From CF-162 sp040882565 (lineage in GTDB: Bacteria; Chloroflexota; Dehalococcoidia; SM23-28-2; RBG-16-64-32): a stretch of DNA of 64,000 bases. The stretch lies in the NCBI GenBank assembly GCA_040882565.1, contig JBBEAZ010000021.1, positions 1 to 64,000 of the forward strand. The letters run 5' to 3'. The notes below the pieces were generated by a model, which saw only the letters and a program-made list of their open reading frames with translations, was not told the DNA's origin and did not search any database. Made by a program: the position numbers and the translations under genes. Shown piece after piece: positions 15,668-25,651 of this stretch. Position 1 is the first letter of the stretch. Each line of letters begins with the position of its first letter.

Positions 15668-16560
15668 CCGCCGTTTCGCGCGAACGTGAGACCTCGGGCG
15701 AGCGCGCCGCCTACACCGTCTCGCTCCTTTCGGACCAGCAGGCCATCCGCGAAATGCTCGAGCCGAAGCGCGCCTACGCGGCATACGCGCTCGCGCAACT
15801 CGACCCCCGCCACTTCCCACACAACAAGTGGTTCGTCGCCGAGGGCCCGTCTGGGAAGGCGTTGCTCGTGCACTCACGGAGCGCCCTCGGCAACGCCCTC
15901 TTCGCGCTCGGCGACCCCACCGCTCTTGACGTCGCGCTCTCGCTGCACCCGGGCCCTCGCTTCGCCTTCGGCAGCCTGATGACCGAGCACAAGCCGGTCG
16001 CCCGCAAGTATTTCCTGATGACCCGTCCTCAAACCATGCTCCGCATGTCGATAACGGGCAACACGTTCCGCCCCGTTGACATCACCACCCGACGCATGAC
16101 CGGCCTCGACGTCTCAGCCGTCAACCGCCTCTATTCAATGGAAGGCGGTCCCGCGGCCTACCGCCCCGAACACCTCGACGACGCCGTCTACTTCGGCATC
16201 TTCGACGGCCGTCAGCTCATTTCCATCGCTGGTACCCACGTCGTCTCCCGAGCCGAGCGCATCGCCGTCGTCGGCAACGTTTTTACGCACCCACGCCATC
16301 GTGGCCACGGCCTCGCCAGTGCGACCACAAGCGCCGTGACACGCGAACTTCTCAGCTACTGTGACCTCGTCGCGCTCACCGTCGAGGCGGCAAACTCGCC
16401 CGCCATCGCGGTGTACAAACGCCTGGGTTACGAGACACAATGCGAATTGCACGAGACGCCCCTCGTCCGCAAAGAACCATTCGGCGTTCTCAGTTTCGTC
16501 CGGCGTTCAGCCGCCGGCTGGCGAGGACGCCGCGAGCACAAGGAGATTGTCCCCCGATGA
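15664..16560 (+). CDS. GNAT family N-acetyltransferase
   Basis: 298 residues, GTG start in a 4-nt overlap with the mtnP stop. The C-terminal half is a GNAT domain: VVGNVFTHPRHRGHGLASAT (acetyl-CoA loop, R/GxxG type) and later VEAANSPAIAVYKRLGYE. The N-terminal half (residues ~20-140) is not recognised but resembles the degenerate first domain of two-domain GNATs. Its place inside a SAM-regulated operon suggests a role linked to methionine-cycle metabolites; the substrate is unknown. Confidence 0.85.
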   Translation: MTAVSRERETSGERAAYTVSLLSDQQAIREMLEPKRAYAAYALAQLDPRHFPHNKWFVAEGPSGKALLVHSRSALGNALFALGDPTALDVALSLHPGPRFAFGSLMTEHKPVARKYFLMTRPQTMLRMSITGNTFRPVDITTRRMTGLDVSAVNRLYSMEGGPAAYRPEHLDDAVYFGIFDGRQLISIAGTHVVSRAERIAVVGNVFTHPRHRGHGLASATTSAVTRELLSYCDLVALTVEAANSPAIAVYKRLGYETQCELHETPLVRKEPFGVLSFVRRSAAGWRGRREHKEIVPR

Positions 16561-17159
16561 CTAAAACAATCGGCATCGTCCTCTACCCCGAGTTCGAGGA
16601 CCTCGACGCGATCGGCCCCAAGGAAGTCTTCGGCATGTTCGCCATGGGCAGCGGCGGCGCCTGGAAGGTCGCCCTCGTCTCGCAGGACGGCGAGCCCGTG
16701 AAGAGCTTCCTCGGCACCCGCTACATCGTCGACCACAGCTTCGAGACCTGCCCGCCGCTCGATGTCATCCTCCTTCCCGGCGGCATGGGCACCCGCGCCG
16801 AAATGGACAACGAGAAGATGCTCTCGTTCGTGCGCAAGCACGGCAAGAACGCCGAGTACGTGACCTCAGTCTGCACGGGTTCGCTCATCCTGCACAGCGC
16901 CGGCTTCCTCACCGGCAAGCGCGCGACAACGCACTGGGGCTCGATCGAAGCGCTCCGCCAGCTCGGCAGTGTCACCGTCCTCGACGACGCGCGCTGGGTT
17001 CAGGACGGCAACGTCATCACCGCCGCCGGCGTCTCCGCTGGCATCGACATGGGCCTCCACCTCGTCAGCCTGCTCAAGGACGCCCAGACGGCCAAGAGCG
17101 TTCAACACATGATGGAGTACTACCCCAAACCGCCAACCTTCGAGGAGGTGCCGGCGTGA
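16557..17159 (+). CDS. DJ-1/PfpI (ThiJ) family protein
   Basis: 200 residues from the ATG at 16557, in a 4-nt overlap with the GNAT stop. The nucleophile elbow SVCTGSLIL contains Cys106, preceded by LLPGGMGTR; the early Glu is in DLDAIGPKEVFG. It resembles the isonitrile hydratase/AraC-amidase-like branch without the DNA-binding domain. Glyoxalase, amidase or protein-repair functions are known in the superfamily; the sequence does not choose between them. Confidence 0.9.
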   Translation: MTKTIGIVLYPEFEDLDAIGPKEVFGMFAMGSGGAWKVALVSQDGEPVKSFLGTRYIVDHSFETCPPLDVILLPGGMGTRAEMDNEKMLSFVRKHGKNAEYVTSVCTGSLILHSAGFLTGKRATTHWGSIEALRQLGSVTVLDDARWVQDGNVITAAGVSAGIDMGLHLVSLLKDAQTAKSVQHMMEYYPKPPTFEEVPA

Positions 17160-17898
17160 CATTCTCGATCGCTGCTCGCTGCCCGCGAACCGGCTGGCTC
17201 GGCGTCGCCACATCCAGCAAGGCCCTCTCCTCGGGCGGGCTCGTCCCCTACGTCCGCTCGGGCGTTGGCGCCATCGCCAGCCAATCTTTCGTTAACCCTT
17301 ACCTCGGCATCGACGGCCTCCGCTTGCTCGAACAGGGCCTCGCCGCCGAGCGCGCCGTCGAACGCCTGATCGAGGACGACCCCGGGCGTGAACTGCGCCA
17401 GCTCGGCGTCGTCGACAAGGACGGCCGCGTCGCCGCGTACACCGGCGAGCGTTGCATCAACTGGGCAGGCCACGTCTCCGGCGGCGGCTACGTTTGCCTC
17501 GGCAACATCCTCACCGGCGATGGCGTCGTCAAGGCGATGGCAGAGGCCTTCGAACACAGCCTCGACGAGGAACTGCCGGAGCGCCTGCTCCGTACCCTCG
17601 AGGCTGGCCAGGAGGCCGGCGGCGACCGTCGAGGCCGCCAGTCTGCTGGCGTGTACATCATGTCGACTGAGGAGTACCCGTACGTTGATCTCCGCGTGGA
17701 CGATCACACCGACCCGATACTGGAGCTCCGCCGCGTCTTTGGCGTCTGGATTTCCGAGGAGCAGGCAGAGCCGTCGCGCCTCATGCCCACACGCGAAAAC
17801 TTCGTTCCCCACTGGAACGAAGTGATACGAATACGAGAAACGATCGATGAAGAGCTAATGGAAACAGCGCCCGGCGGACGTGCCGGCAAGGAGAGTTG

Positions 17899-17899
<1 letters not shown>
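17156..17899 (+). CDS. DUF1028 family protein
   Basis: 247 residues from a GTG that overlaps the previous stop by 4 nt. The N-terminus TFSIAARCPRTGWLGVATSS and the middle VVDKDGRVAAYTGERCINWAG with GNIL are hallmarks of DUF1028, which has an Ntn-hydrolase-like fold. No enzyme activity is established for the family to my knowledge. It lies directly before ahcY (1-nt overlap), so it shares the SAM-cycle transcript. Confidence 0.88.
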
Positions 17900-19169
<1,270 letters not shown>

Positions 19170-19170
<1 letters not shown>

Positions 19171-19198
19171 AAACAGAAAAGCGGGCTCATCGCCCGCT
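19170..19198 (-). terminator. Intrinsic terminator of a minus-strand RNA
   Basis: On the minus strand AGCGGGC GATGA GCCCGCT (7-bp stem) is followed by TTTCTGTTTTC. The T-tract reaches the ahcY stop codon on the other strand. On the plus strand no T-tract follows the hairpin, so it serves a minus-strand transcript. Confidence 0.75.
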
Positions 19199-19399
19199 CA
19201 CCTGCAACCGGTCCACTGACCAGAACCTCTGGTTGACACCCAGCACAAACATTTTCCGCCGTTCGCGCTTGCCCTGTCAACGGGCAAATGGAGCGGAGAG
19301 CGGGGGATTTGCACCCCATCCACCGAGGTGGACCCGCTGGGTGTCGTCCAGGGCCAGTCACTTGACCGGTTCACTCTCCACCTGGCGGCGTCTCCGCTC
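19199..19399 (-). ncRNA. Candidate structured RNA between ahcY and metK (tRNA-like cloverleaf)
   Basis: Bases 19379 to 19294 on the minus strand can fold as a cloverleaf with an 8-bp acceptor stem (GGAGAGTG/CGCTCTCC), a 6-bp D-like stem (CCGGTC/GACTGG, loop AAGT), an anticodon-like arm (CTGG, loop ACGACAC, CCAG), a 6-bp variable arm (TCCACC/GGTGGA) and a 4-bp T-like arm (GGGG, loop TGCAAAT, CCCC), then G as discriminator. That is an 8/4 acceptor branch. T33, GG in the D loop and encoded CCA are missing, so it is not an ordinary tRNA. A competing fold pairs GACACCCAGC and AACCGGTC with GCTGGGTGTC (19244-19235) and GACCGGTT (19213-19206) into a long rod. A minus-strand promoter and terminator frame the region. 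Confidence 0.45.
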
Positions 19400-19405
19400 G
19401 AACGC

Positions 19406-19434
19406 AATTTACCGGCCTCGATCCGCACCGCCAA
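19406..19434 (-). promoter_or_regulatory. Candidate promoter of the minus-strand RNA
   Basis: On the minus strand TTGGCG (19434-19429), a 17-nt spacer and TAAATT (19411-19406). Transcription would start near 19399 and run to the terminator at 19170-19198, a transcript of about 230 nt. Confidence 0.45.
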
Positions 19435-19477
19435 CGACCAAATGGCACTCTCACCAAACAAGGAGGACCTCCCCACA

Positions 19478-20671
19478 ATGACCATGACCTTCATGAGCAG
19501 CCCCAGCCTTCTCGTCACGTCCGAAAGCGTGACCGAGGGCCATCCCGACAAGGTCTGCGACCAGATCGCCGACGCCATCCTGGACGAGATCCTTGCACAC
19601 GACCCGGACGCACATTGCGCCTGCGAGGTCGTTGCCACAACTGGCCTCGTCCTCGTCATGGGCGAAATCACGACGAGCCACTACGTCGACTGCGCCGGCA
19701 TCGCGCGCGCCGTCATCAAGGACATCGGCTACACACGGCCCGAATACGCCTTCGACAGTGAGAGCTGCGGCGTGATCGTCTCCGTCAAGGAACAGTCGTC
19801 GGAGATCAACGCCGCAGTTGGTGACGACGAGGGGGCCGGCGACCAGGGCATCATGCTCGGTTTCGCCTGCAACGAGACGCCAGAGCTAATGCCTCTGCCG
19901 ATTAGCCTGGCGCATCACCTCTGCAAGCGCCTCGCCGCAATCCGCAAGGAGGGCACGCTTCCCTACCTTCGGCCCGACGGCAAGTCACAGGTCACGATCG
20001 AATACGAGTTCGGCAAGCCGAAACGCGCCCACGCCGTAGTCATCGCCGCCCAGCATGACCCCGACGTCACACTTCAACAGTTGTCGGACGACATCAACAA
20101 GCACGTCATCAAGCCTGTCCTCGGCGACTGGATCGACGATCAGACCGAGATCCACGTCAACCGCAGCGGCTCATTCATCCTCGGCGGTCCCGCCGCCGAC
20201 TCAGGCCTCTCTGGCCGCAAAAATATCGTCGACACCTACGGCGCAGTCGGCCGCCACGGTGGCGGCTCGTACTCCGGCAAAGACCCGTCAAAGGTCGACC
20301 GCTCCGCCTCATACGCCGCCCGCTGGGTCGCGAAGAACATCGTCGCCGCCGGTCTCGCCGACCGCTGCGAGGTCGAGCTGTCGTACGCTATCGGCCACCC
20401 ACAGCCTATCGGCGTCTCCGTCGAGACGTTCGGCACACACAAGATCGAAGTCGGCGCCCTGGCGAAGCTCGTCCGCGAACACTTCGACCTCAGCCCCCAC
20501 GGGATCATCAAATCGCTCGATCTCCGCCGCCCCATCTACCGCCCGACGGCTTCCTATGGGCACTTCGGCCGCACGGACATCGACGCGCCGTGGGAAAAGA
20601 CGAACAAGGCCGACGAGCTCCGCGCCGCTGCCGCCAAGCTCGCGCCCGTCGAAGAGGCCCAGCGGGCGTAG
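19478..20671 (+). CDS. metK: S-adenosylmethionine synthetase
   Basis: 397 residues from the ATG at 19478; AGGAGG at 19461-19466 is upstream, and ATGs at 19484 and 19493 are alternatives. Motifs: VTSESVTEGHPDKVCDQIAD, the loop GDDEGAGDQGIMLGFAC, GGPAADSGLSGRKNIVDTYG and GGGSYSGKDPSKVDRSASY. It makes SAM from methionine and ATP. Located 307 bp after ahcY, it may depend on read-through from the riboswitch operon or on its own promoter. The gap holds the candidate minus-strand RNA, whose promoter overlaps the metK leader. Confidence 0.97.
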   Translation: MTMTFMSSPSLLVTSESVTEGHPDKVCDQIADAILDEILAHDPDAHCACEVVATTGLVLVMGEITTSHYVDCAGIARAVIKDIGYTRPEYAFDSESCGVIVSVKEQSSEINAAVGDDEGAGDQGIMLGFACNETPELMPLPISLAHHLCKRLAAIRKEGTLPYLRPDGKSQVTIEYEFGKPKRAHAVVIAAQHDPDVTLQQLSDDINKHVIKPVLGDWIDDQTEIHVNRSGSFILGGPAADSGLSGRKNIVDTYGAVGRHGGGSYSGKDPSKVDRSASYAARWVAKNIVAAGLADRCEVELSYAIGHPQPIGVSVETFGTHKIEVGALAKLVREHFDLSPHGIIKSLDLRRPIYRPTASYGHFGRTDIDAPWEKTNKADELRAAAAKLAPVEEAQRA

Positions 20672-21366
20672 TGTACGCACTGATCATCGCCGGAGGCGAG
20701 GGCGAACGGCTCCGCCCCCTCACCAACGACCGGCCTAAGAACATGGTGCCCGTCGCCGGCCGGCCGATCGCCGAGCACCAGATCGAGTGGCTCCGCGCCA
20801 ACGACGTCACCGACGTCGTCTTCCTCTGCGGATACAAGGCCGACGTCTTACAGGCGCACCTCGGCGACGGCTCTCGCTTCGCCGTTCGCGTCCAATACTC
20901 CGTCGAGGACGAGCCCCTCGGCCGCGGCGGCGCCCTCAAGCAGGGCTCCCCGCTCGTGCCGGCCGATCAGCCATACGTCATCGCCTGCAACAGCGACATC
21001 CTCACCGACCAGTCTCTCGCCCCTATGATCGCCCAGCACGAGGCCAGCACGGCTACCGCGACAGTGATGCTGACCGCGCTCAAAAGCCCGTACGGCATCG
21101 TCGACATCGAGGACAACGACCGCATCACCTCCTTCCGCGAGAAGCCTGTGCTCCCGTTCTGGGTCAACGCCGGCATCTACGTACTTTCCCGCGACTTCTT
21201 CCCGCTCCTTCCGGACAAGGGCGACCACGAGACCGAGACATTCCCGCAACTCGCCGCCGCGGGCAAGCTCTCCGGCTTCAAGAGCGATGCGTACTGGCGC
21301 CCCGTCGACAGCATCAAGGACCTCTCCGAGGCCGAAAAAGAGCTGGCGAGCGCCGGCGGCCGATGA
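20671..21366 (+). CDS. Sugar-phosphate nucleotidyltransferase (ManC/GlmU-N-like)
   Basis: 231 residues from the GTG at 20671, overlapping the metK stop. The N-terminus YALIIAGGEGERLRPLTNDRPKNMVPV is the NTP-transferase signature, followed by CNSDIL (metal-binding Asp) and FREKP. It is a single-domain protein without a hexapeptide or isomerase domain. Product is probably GDP-mannose or a related NDP-sugar, as the next two genes supply hexose-1-phosphate. Confidence 0.88.
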   Translation: MYALIIAGGEGERLRPLTNDRPKNMVPVAGRPIAEHQIEWLRANDVTDVVFLCGYKADVLQAHLGDGSRFAVRVQYSVEDEPLGRGGALKQGSPLVPADQPYVIACNSDILTDQSLAPMIAQHEASTATATVMLTALKSPYGIVDIEDNDRITSFREKPVLPFWVNAGIYVLSRDFFPLLPDKGDHETETFPQLAAAGKLSGFKSDAYWRPVDSIKDLSEAEKELASAGGR

Positions 21367-22790
21367 CCGAATCCCCCATTAAGTTCGGTACCGACGGCTG
21401 GCGCGCCATCATCGCCGACGAATTCACCTTCACCAACGTCCGCTACTGCGCCCAGGGCACAGCAGAGTACGTAAAACGCGCCGGTCTCGCGTCGCAGGGT
21501 CTCGCCGTCGGCTACGACACGCGCTTCCTCTCCGCCGACTTCGCCGCCGCCGTCGCTGAAGTCCTCGCCGCGAACGGCATCCGCGTGTACCTCTGCGATT
21601 CGCCCGCCCCGACTCCCGTCGTCGGGTTCGCCATCCTTCAGTACAAGACCGCAGGCTCCATCGTGATCACCTCCAGCCACAACCCCGCCGAGTACTCCGG
21701 CTTCAAGGTTCGCACCGAATACGCCGGTGCAGCCCCGCCGGAAGTCCTCTCCCAGATCGAATCACTGATCGGCGAATACTACGGCCGCGAGATCCCCCGC
21801 CTTGCACTCGAAGAAGCACTCTCCAGCGGCCTCGTCGAGAAGTTCGACCCGAAGCCCGCGTACCTTGAACACCTCGCGAAGTTCGTCGACCTCGACGCCA
21901 TCCGCGCGGCTGGCCTGCGCGTCGTCATCGATCCGATGTACGGTGCCGGCGCCGGTTACCTCCGCGACCTCCTCGCCGGTGGCGAGACACAGATCCACGA
22001 GATCCGCGGCGAATACAACCCCGCGTACCCCGGGATGCACAACCCCGAACCGATCCCCAGGAACCTCGAACTGACGAGCGCCGCCGTCCTCGACTACGGT
22101 GCCGACGTTGCGGTATGCACCGACGGCGACGCCGACCGCGTCGGCATCCTCGATGCGAACGGCGACTTCGTGAACCAGCTCCAGACCTTCGCCCTCCTCG
22201 CCTACTACCTCCTCGAGGTGCGGGGCGAGCGAGGCCCGATCGTAAAGTCGGTTACCACCACTAGCATGATCAACAAACTGGGCGAACTCTACGACGTCTC
22301 TGTCCACGAAACTGCCGTCGGCTTCAAGTACCTCGGCCCCAAGATGCGAGAGACCGACGCGTTGATCGCCGGTGAAGAGTCCGGCGGTTTCGCCTTCCGC
22401 GGCCACCTGCCAGAGCGTGACGGGGTTATCTCGGCGCTCTACATCCTCGATCTGATGGCCCGTCGCGGCAAGAGCCTCGTCGAGCTGGTCCAGGAGCTGT
22501 TCGCGAAGGTCGGCGCCCACTACTACGACCGCATCGACATCACGATGACGCCCGCCGATCGCGACCGCATCGCCGCCTTACTTCCCAGTCTCGCGCCAAA
22601 AGAGATCGCCGGCCTGCCCGTCACCAGCTACGAACGCACGGACGGCCTGCGCTTCCTCCTGCCAGACGGCGCCTGGGCCCTCATCCGCCTCTCCGGCACA
22701 GAGCCGCTCATGCGCATATACACCGAGGTTCGTGACGAAACACAAGTGCGACCCGTTCTGGACGCCGTACGCGGGCTGACGGGCGCGTGA
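21363..22790 (+). CDS. Phosphoglucomutase/phosphomannomutase family protein
   Basis: 475 residues from the ATG at 21363, in a 4-nt overlap. Motifs: KFGTDGWRAIIADEFT at the N-terminus, the phosphoserine loop ITSSHNPAEYSG, the metal loop CTDGDADRVG, the sugar loop GEESGGFAFRGH and the C-terminal phosphate loop RLSGTEPLMRIY. All four domains are complete. Converts hexose-6-P to hexose-1-P; glucose versus mannose cannot be set, but the neighbours favour mannose or both. Confidence 0.93.
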   Translation: MTESPIKFGTDGWRAIIADEFTFTNVRYCAQGTAEYVKRAGLASQGLAVGYDTRFLSADFAAAVAEVLAANGIRVYLCDSPAPTPVVGFAILQYKTAGSIVITSSHNPAEYSGFKVRTEYAGAAPPEVLSQIESLIGEYYGREIPRLALEEALSSGLVEKFDPKPAYLEHLAKFVDLDAIRAAGLRVVIDPMYGAGAGYLRDLLAGGETQIHEIRGEYNPAYPGMHNPEPIPRNLELTSAAVLDYGADVAVCTDGDADRVGILDANGDFVNQLQTFALLAYYLLEVRGERGPIVKSVTTTSMINKLGELYDVSVHETAVGFKYLGPKMRETDALIAGEESGGFAFRGHLPERDGVISALYILDLMARRGKSLVELVQELFAKVGAHYYDRIDITMTPADRDRIAALLPSLAPKEIAGLPVTSYERTDGLRFLLPDGAWALIRLSGTEPLMRIYTEVRDETQVRPVLDAVRGLTGA

Positions 22791-23863
22791 GCGTCTCTGA
22801 CGCACTGGACAACCCACAGGCGCTGTCCCGCCTCGACCCCGGCGGAATGCTCGCCTGCCTCCGCGGTCTCCCGGACCAGTGCAAAGAGGCGTGGGCGGCC
22901 GCTCGCGACCTGAAGCTGCCCGCCTCTTACCAGGAAATCGACCGCGTCGCCGTACTCGGCATGGGCGGCTCCGCGATCGCCGGCGACATCTGGCGCGCCC
23001 TCCTCGAACGCGAGTGCGCCGTGCCCGTCTTCAACGTACGCGCCTACGACCTCCCACCATACGTGGACGAACGCACCTTGGTCATCGCCTCGAGCTTCAG
23101 CGGCGACACCGAAGAGGTGCTCTCCGCGTTCGGCCAGGCGCTCGCCATGCCCTGCCCGAAGATCGCGATCACCGCCGGCGGCCAGCTCCTCACCACCGCC
23201 CGCGCGAACGGCATCCCGGTCTTCAGCCACGACTACGCTGGCGAACCGCGCGCCGCTCTCGGCTGGAGCCTCATGCCCCTGCTCGCCATAGCCGAATCTC
23301 TGCGCCTCGTTCAGGGCGCCGCCCACGACGTCGACGAGGCAATCGCCGTCCTCGAAACTCTCGTCATCGAAATCGCCGAAGGCACACCTTCGAGCCGCAA
23401 CCACGCGAAGCAACTGGCTCGCAACCTCCACGGCAAGCTGCCCGTCGTCTACGGTGCCGGTCCTCTGACCGAGGTCGCGCGGCGCTGGAAAACCCAGCTC
23501 AACGAGTCCGGTAAGGTCTGGGCGTTCTTCGAAGACCTTCCCGAGATCCACCACAACGCGATCATCGGCTACGCCCTTCCGGCCGAGATCAGCGAACGCA
23601 CCGCCGTCGTCTTCCTCGAATCAAAGGGCCTCGTCCACCCCCGAGTGCAACTCCGCTACGCCTTCACCAAGGACCTTCTTGCCCGCGCCGGCGTCGCCGC
23701 GCATGCAGTCAACCCGCGAGGCAAGAGCGCCCTCGCCCAGATGCTTTCCCTCACCCTCTTCGGCGACTACGTCAGCGCCTACCTAGCCTTCCTCTACGGT
23801 GAAGACCCGACCCCCACCACCGTCATCGACGAACTCAAGGCCTGGCTCGCGAAACAGAAATAG
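22787..23863 (+). CDS. Bifunctional phosphoglucose/phosphomannose isomerase
   Basis: 358 residues, GTG in a 4-nt overlap. Two SIS folds: VLGMGGSAIAGDI and SSFSGDTEEVLSAFGQA mark the first, and the C-terminal PGI/PMI-specific domain carries FFEDLPEIHHNAIIGY. This layout defines the bifunctional PGI/PMI family known from archaea and some bacteria. It interconverts fructose-6-P with glucose-6-P and mannose-6-P, feeding the mutase and nucleotidyltransferase before it. Last gene of the cluster, followed by a strong terminator. Confidence 0.93.
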   Translation: MSVSDALDNPQALSRLDPGGMLACLRGLPDQCKEAWAAARDLKLPASYQEIDRVAVLGMGGSAIAGDIWRALLERECAVPVFNVRAYDLPPYVDERTLVIASSFSGDTEEVLSAFGQALAMPCPKIAITAGGQLLTTARANGIPVFSHDYAGEPRAALGWSLMPLLAIAESLRLVQGAAHDVDEAIAVLETLVIEIAEGTPSSRNHAKQLARNLHGKLPVVYGAGPLTEVARRWKTQLNESGKVWAFFEDLPEIHHNAIIGYALPAEISERTAVVFLESKGLVHPRVQLRYAFTKDLLARAGVAAHAVNPRGKSALAQMLSLTLFGDYVSAYLAFLYGEDPTPTTVIDELKAWLAKQK

Positions 23864-23887
23864 TTCCGCAGGGCCCTGAAATGGCCA

Positions 23888-23925
23888 GAACGAGAGAGAC
23901 GGGCTTCCGCCCGTCTCTCTCGTTC
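23888..23925. terminator. Bidirectional terminator between convergent operons
   Basis: A perfect 17-bp stem (23888-23904 with 23909-23925; GAACGAGAGAGACGGGC and its complement) closed by TTCC. It lies between the plus-strand isomerase gene and the minus-strand rpsI, the end of the ribosomal block. Confidence 0.88.
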
Positions 23926-23948
23926 ATTGCTTGTCTGTTGTCGGCGCG

Positions 23949-24368
23949 CTAGCGCTTGGTGTACTGCGGCGCCTTGCGGGCACGCTTAAGTCCGGGCTTC
24001 TTGCGCTCCTTGACCCGCGGGTCGCGCGTCAACAGGCCAGCCCGGCGCAGCGGCTTGCGGAACTCCTCGTTGAACTCGAGAAGCGCGCGCGAGATGCCGT
24101 GCGCCAGCGAGTCCGCCCAGGCAGTGATCCCGCCGCCGTCGATCTTGGCGTGAACGTCGAATTGGTTCGCGGTACCGGTGACTTCCATCGGCAGGCGGAT
24201 CTTGATCTGGTAAATCGCCCGGTTGAACAGCTCCAGGTACGGCTTGCCGTTCACCTGGATGTTCCCTGAGCCAGCGTATATGCGTACGCGGGCGACCGCT
24301 TCCTTGCGGCGTCCTGTCCCGTAGTGGTACTCGCCCTTCGGCGTCGCGATCGTTGCTTCGTCGGTCAT
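23949..24368 (-). CDS. rpsI: 30S ribosomal protein S9
   Basis: 139 residues. YGTGRRKEAVARVRI at the start and the C-terminal tail KAPQYTKR, which reaches the P site in bacterial S9, identify it. It overlaps the end of rplM by 4 nt, the usual L13-S9 pair, and is the last gene of the long minus-strand translation block. Confidence 0.98.
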   Translation of the reverse strand: MTDEATIATPKGEYHYGTGRRKEAVARVRIYAGSGNIQVNGKPYLELFNRAIYQIKIRLPMEVTGTANQFDVHAKIDGGGITAWADSLAHGISRALLEFNEEFRKPLRRAGLLTRDPRVKERKKPGLKRARKAPQYTKR

Positions 24369-24847
24369 GACTGTTGCTCCGTCTTAGAACTGCCTGCGAG
24401 CACTGTCACGCGGCTCTTGCTGCGCTTGTTCGAGGCGTTGACCTGCGCCACGTGTGGGTGCTCGGGGCCCGCGTACACCTTCAGGTTGGTCAGGACATGC
24501 TTGGAAAGCTTGTTGCGCGGCAGCATCCCCCTGACCGCCAGCTCGATGACCCGCTCCGGGCGCTTCTCCATCATCTTGCTCAGGGTCATTTCCTTGAGGC
24601 CGCCCATGTAGCCTGTGTGCCTGTAGTAGATCTTGTCTTCAAGCTTGTTCCCCGTCACCTTGATGCTCGCCGCGTTGACGACGATTACGAAGTCGCCCAT
24701 GTCCAGGTGCGGCGAGTACGTCGGCTTGTGCTTGCCCATGAGCAAGCCCGCCACCTGCGTCGCAAGGCGGCCGAGAGTTTGGCCGGCTGCATCCAGCACG
24801 ACCCACTTCTTGTCTATTTCCTTAGCCGAAAGGCTGAAGGTCTTCAT
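24365..24847 (-). CDS. rplM: 50S ribosomal protein L13
   Basis: 160 residues from ATG 24847. Motifs WVVLDAAGQTLGRLAT, HKPTYSPHLDMGDFVIVVNA and ERVIELAVRGMLPRNKLSK are typical. In-frame ATG 24856 or TTG 24862 could add five residues or fewer, but the MKTFSLSAKEID start aligns with the family. The start region overlaps the end of truA by 26 nt. A Ser/Thr/Lys tail extends slightly beyond the normal length. Confidence 0.96.
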   Translation of the reverse strand: MKTFSLSAKEIDKKWVVLDAAGQTLGRLATQVAGLLMGKHKPTYSPHLDMGDFVIVVNAASIKVTGNKLEDKIYYRHTGYMGGLKEMTLSKMMEKRPERVIELAVRGMLPRNKLSKHVLTNLKVYAGPEHPHVAQVNASNKRSKSRVTVLAGSSKTEQQS

Positions 24848-25640
24848 CCTCTTCATCGTCAAACAACCCGCTTTCGTAGCGAACCCTCATCAGACAGAGG
24901 CCCCTCGCCGGAGCCGTCTTGCTTGCTGCGCCGGGTGGCGCGTCCTTCACGAGGCGCTCGATTTCGCCGCTGTCGAGCTTTCGCCGCCCGACTTCGACAA
25001 GTGTGCCCATGATACGCCTCACCATGTGCGGGAGGAAGGCGTTGGCTTCGATATCGAAGCTCGCCACCTCGCCCTGCCTCTCTAGCGCTGTCCGGAACAC
25101 TCGGCGCTCCGTGGCCTGGCGTTTCACCTCTGACGGCGCCGTAAACGCCGCGAAGTCATGGCTGCCTTCGAAATGAGCCGCCGCCCGCGACATCGCCTCG
25201 AGGTCGAGGTCAGCGCCCGCCTGCCACGCGAATTGCCGCAACAGAGCCGTTCTCTCGCTCCCGAGATAAAGCGTGTAGCGGTACCAGCGCCGCCAAGCAT
25301 GTCGCCGTGGGTCGAAGTCGTCTGCCGCCTCACGGGCTGCCCGCACGGCGATATCCGCCGGCAAATGAGCGTTCGAACCGCGTACAAAGACTTCGAGGCT
25401 GCGCCGGCTTCCCGTGCGGAAAGCCGCCACCTGTCCCCTGGCGTGCACCCCAGCGTCCGTCCGGCCCGCCATCGCCACCCGTATAGGTTCCCCTGTTAAT
25501 GTCCCGAGGGCCCGCTCCAGCGCGCCCTGCACCGTCGGTGCGTTGTTCTGGTATTGGGATCCCCCGTAGGCCGTCCCCTGGTACTCGACAAGGAGCGCCA
25601 AGCGGCGGGTCCCGATTCCATTCAATCTTTCCGGCGCCAA
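24822..25640 (-). CDS. truA: tRNA pseudouridine(38-40) synthase
   Basis: 272 residues. The catalytic Asp is in MAGRTDAGVHARGQVAAF; EYQGTAYGGSQYQ and HMVRRIMGTLVEVG are further TruA hallmarks. TTG 25640, 12 nt after the rplQ stop, is the likely start, though no clear Shine-Dalgarno is present; TTG 25625 is possible. The common order rplQ-truA-rplM-rpsI is kept. An acidic C-terminal end (DDEEDEDL) is encoded by the stretch that overlaps rplM. Confidence 0.94.
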   Translation of the reverse strand: MAPERLNGIGTRRLALLVEYQGTAYGGSQYQNNAPTVQGALERALGTLTGEPIRVAMAGRTDAGVHARGQVAAFRTGSRRSLEVFVRGSNAHLPADIAVRAAREAADDFDPRRHAWRRWYRYTLYLGSERTALLRQFAWQAGADLDLEAMSRAAAHFEGSHDFAAFTAPSEVKRQATERRVFRTALERQGEVASFDIEANAFLPHMVRRIMGTLVEVGRRKLDSGEIERLVKDAPPGAASKTAPARGLCLMRVRYESGLFDDEEDEDLQPFG

Positions 25641-25651
25641 TGACCGGGAGG

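Noticed and set aside
19204..19373. A MITE in the ahcY-metK gap (imperfect inverted repeats, CACCT on both sides)
   Set aside because: No second copy is seen in the window and the arms fit an RNA rod as well; left as an alternative reading.
19291..19379. A plain tRNA gene (for example tRNA-Sec or tRNA-Ser)
   Set aside because: The acceptor, D-like, variable and T-like arms fit, but T33, the D-loop GG and a proper 5-bp anticodon stem are missing; kept only as a tRNA-like RNA candidate.
20787..21362. N-terminal extension of the phosphohexomutase
   Set aside because: The open frame continues upstream, but it lies inside the nucleotidyltransferase gene and has no family similarity; ATG 21363 is the start.
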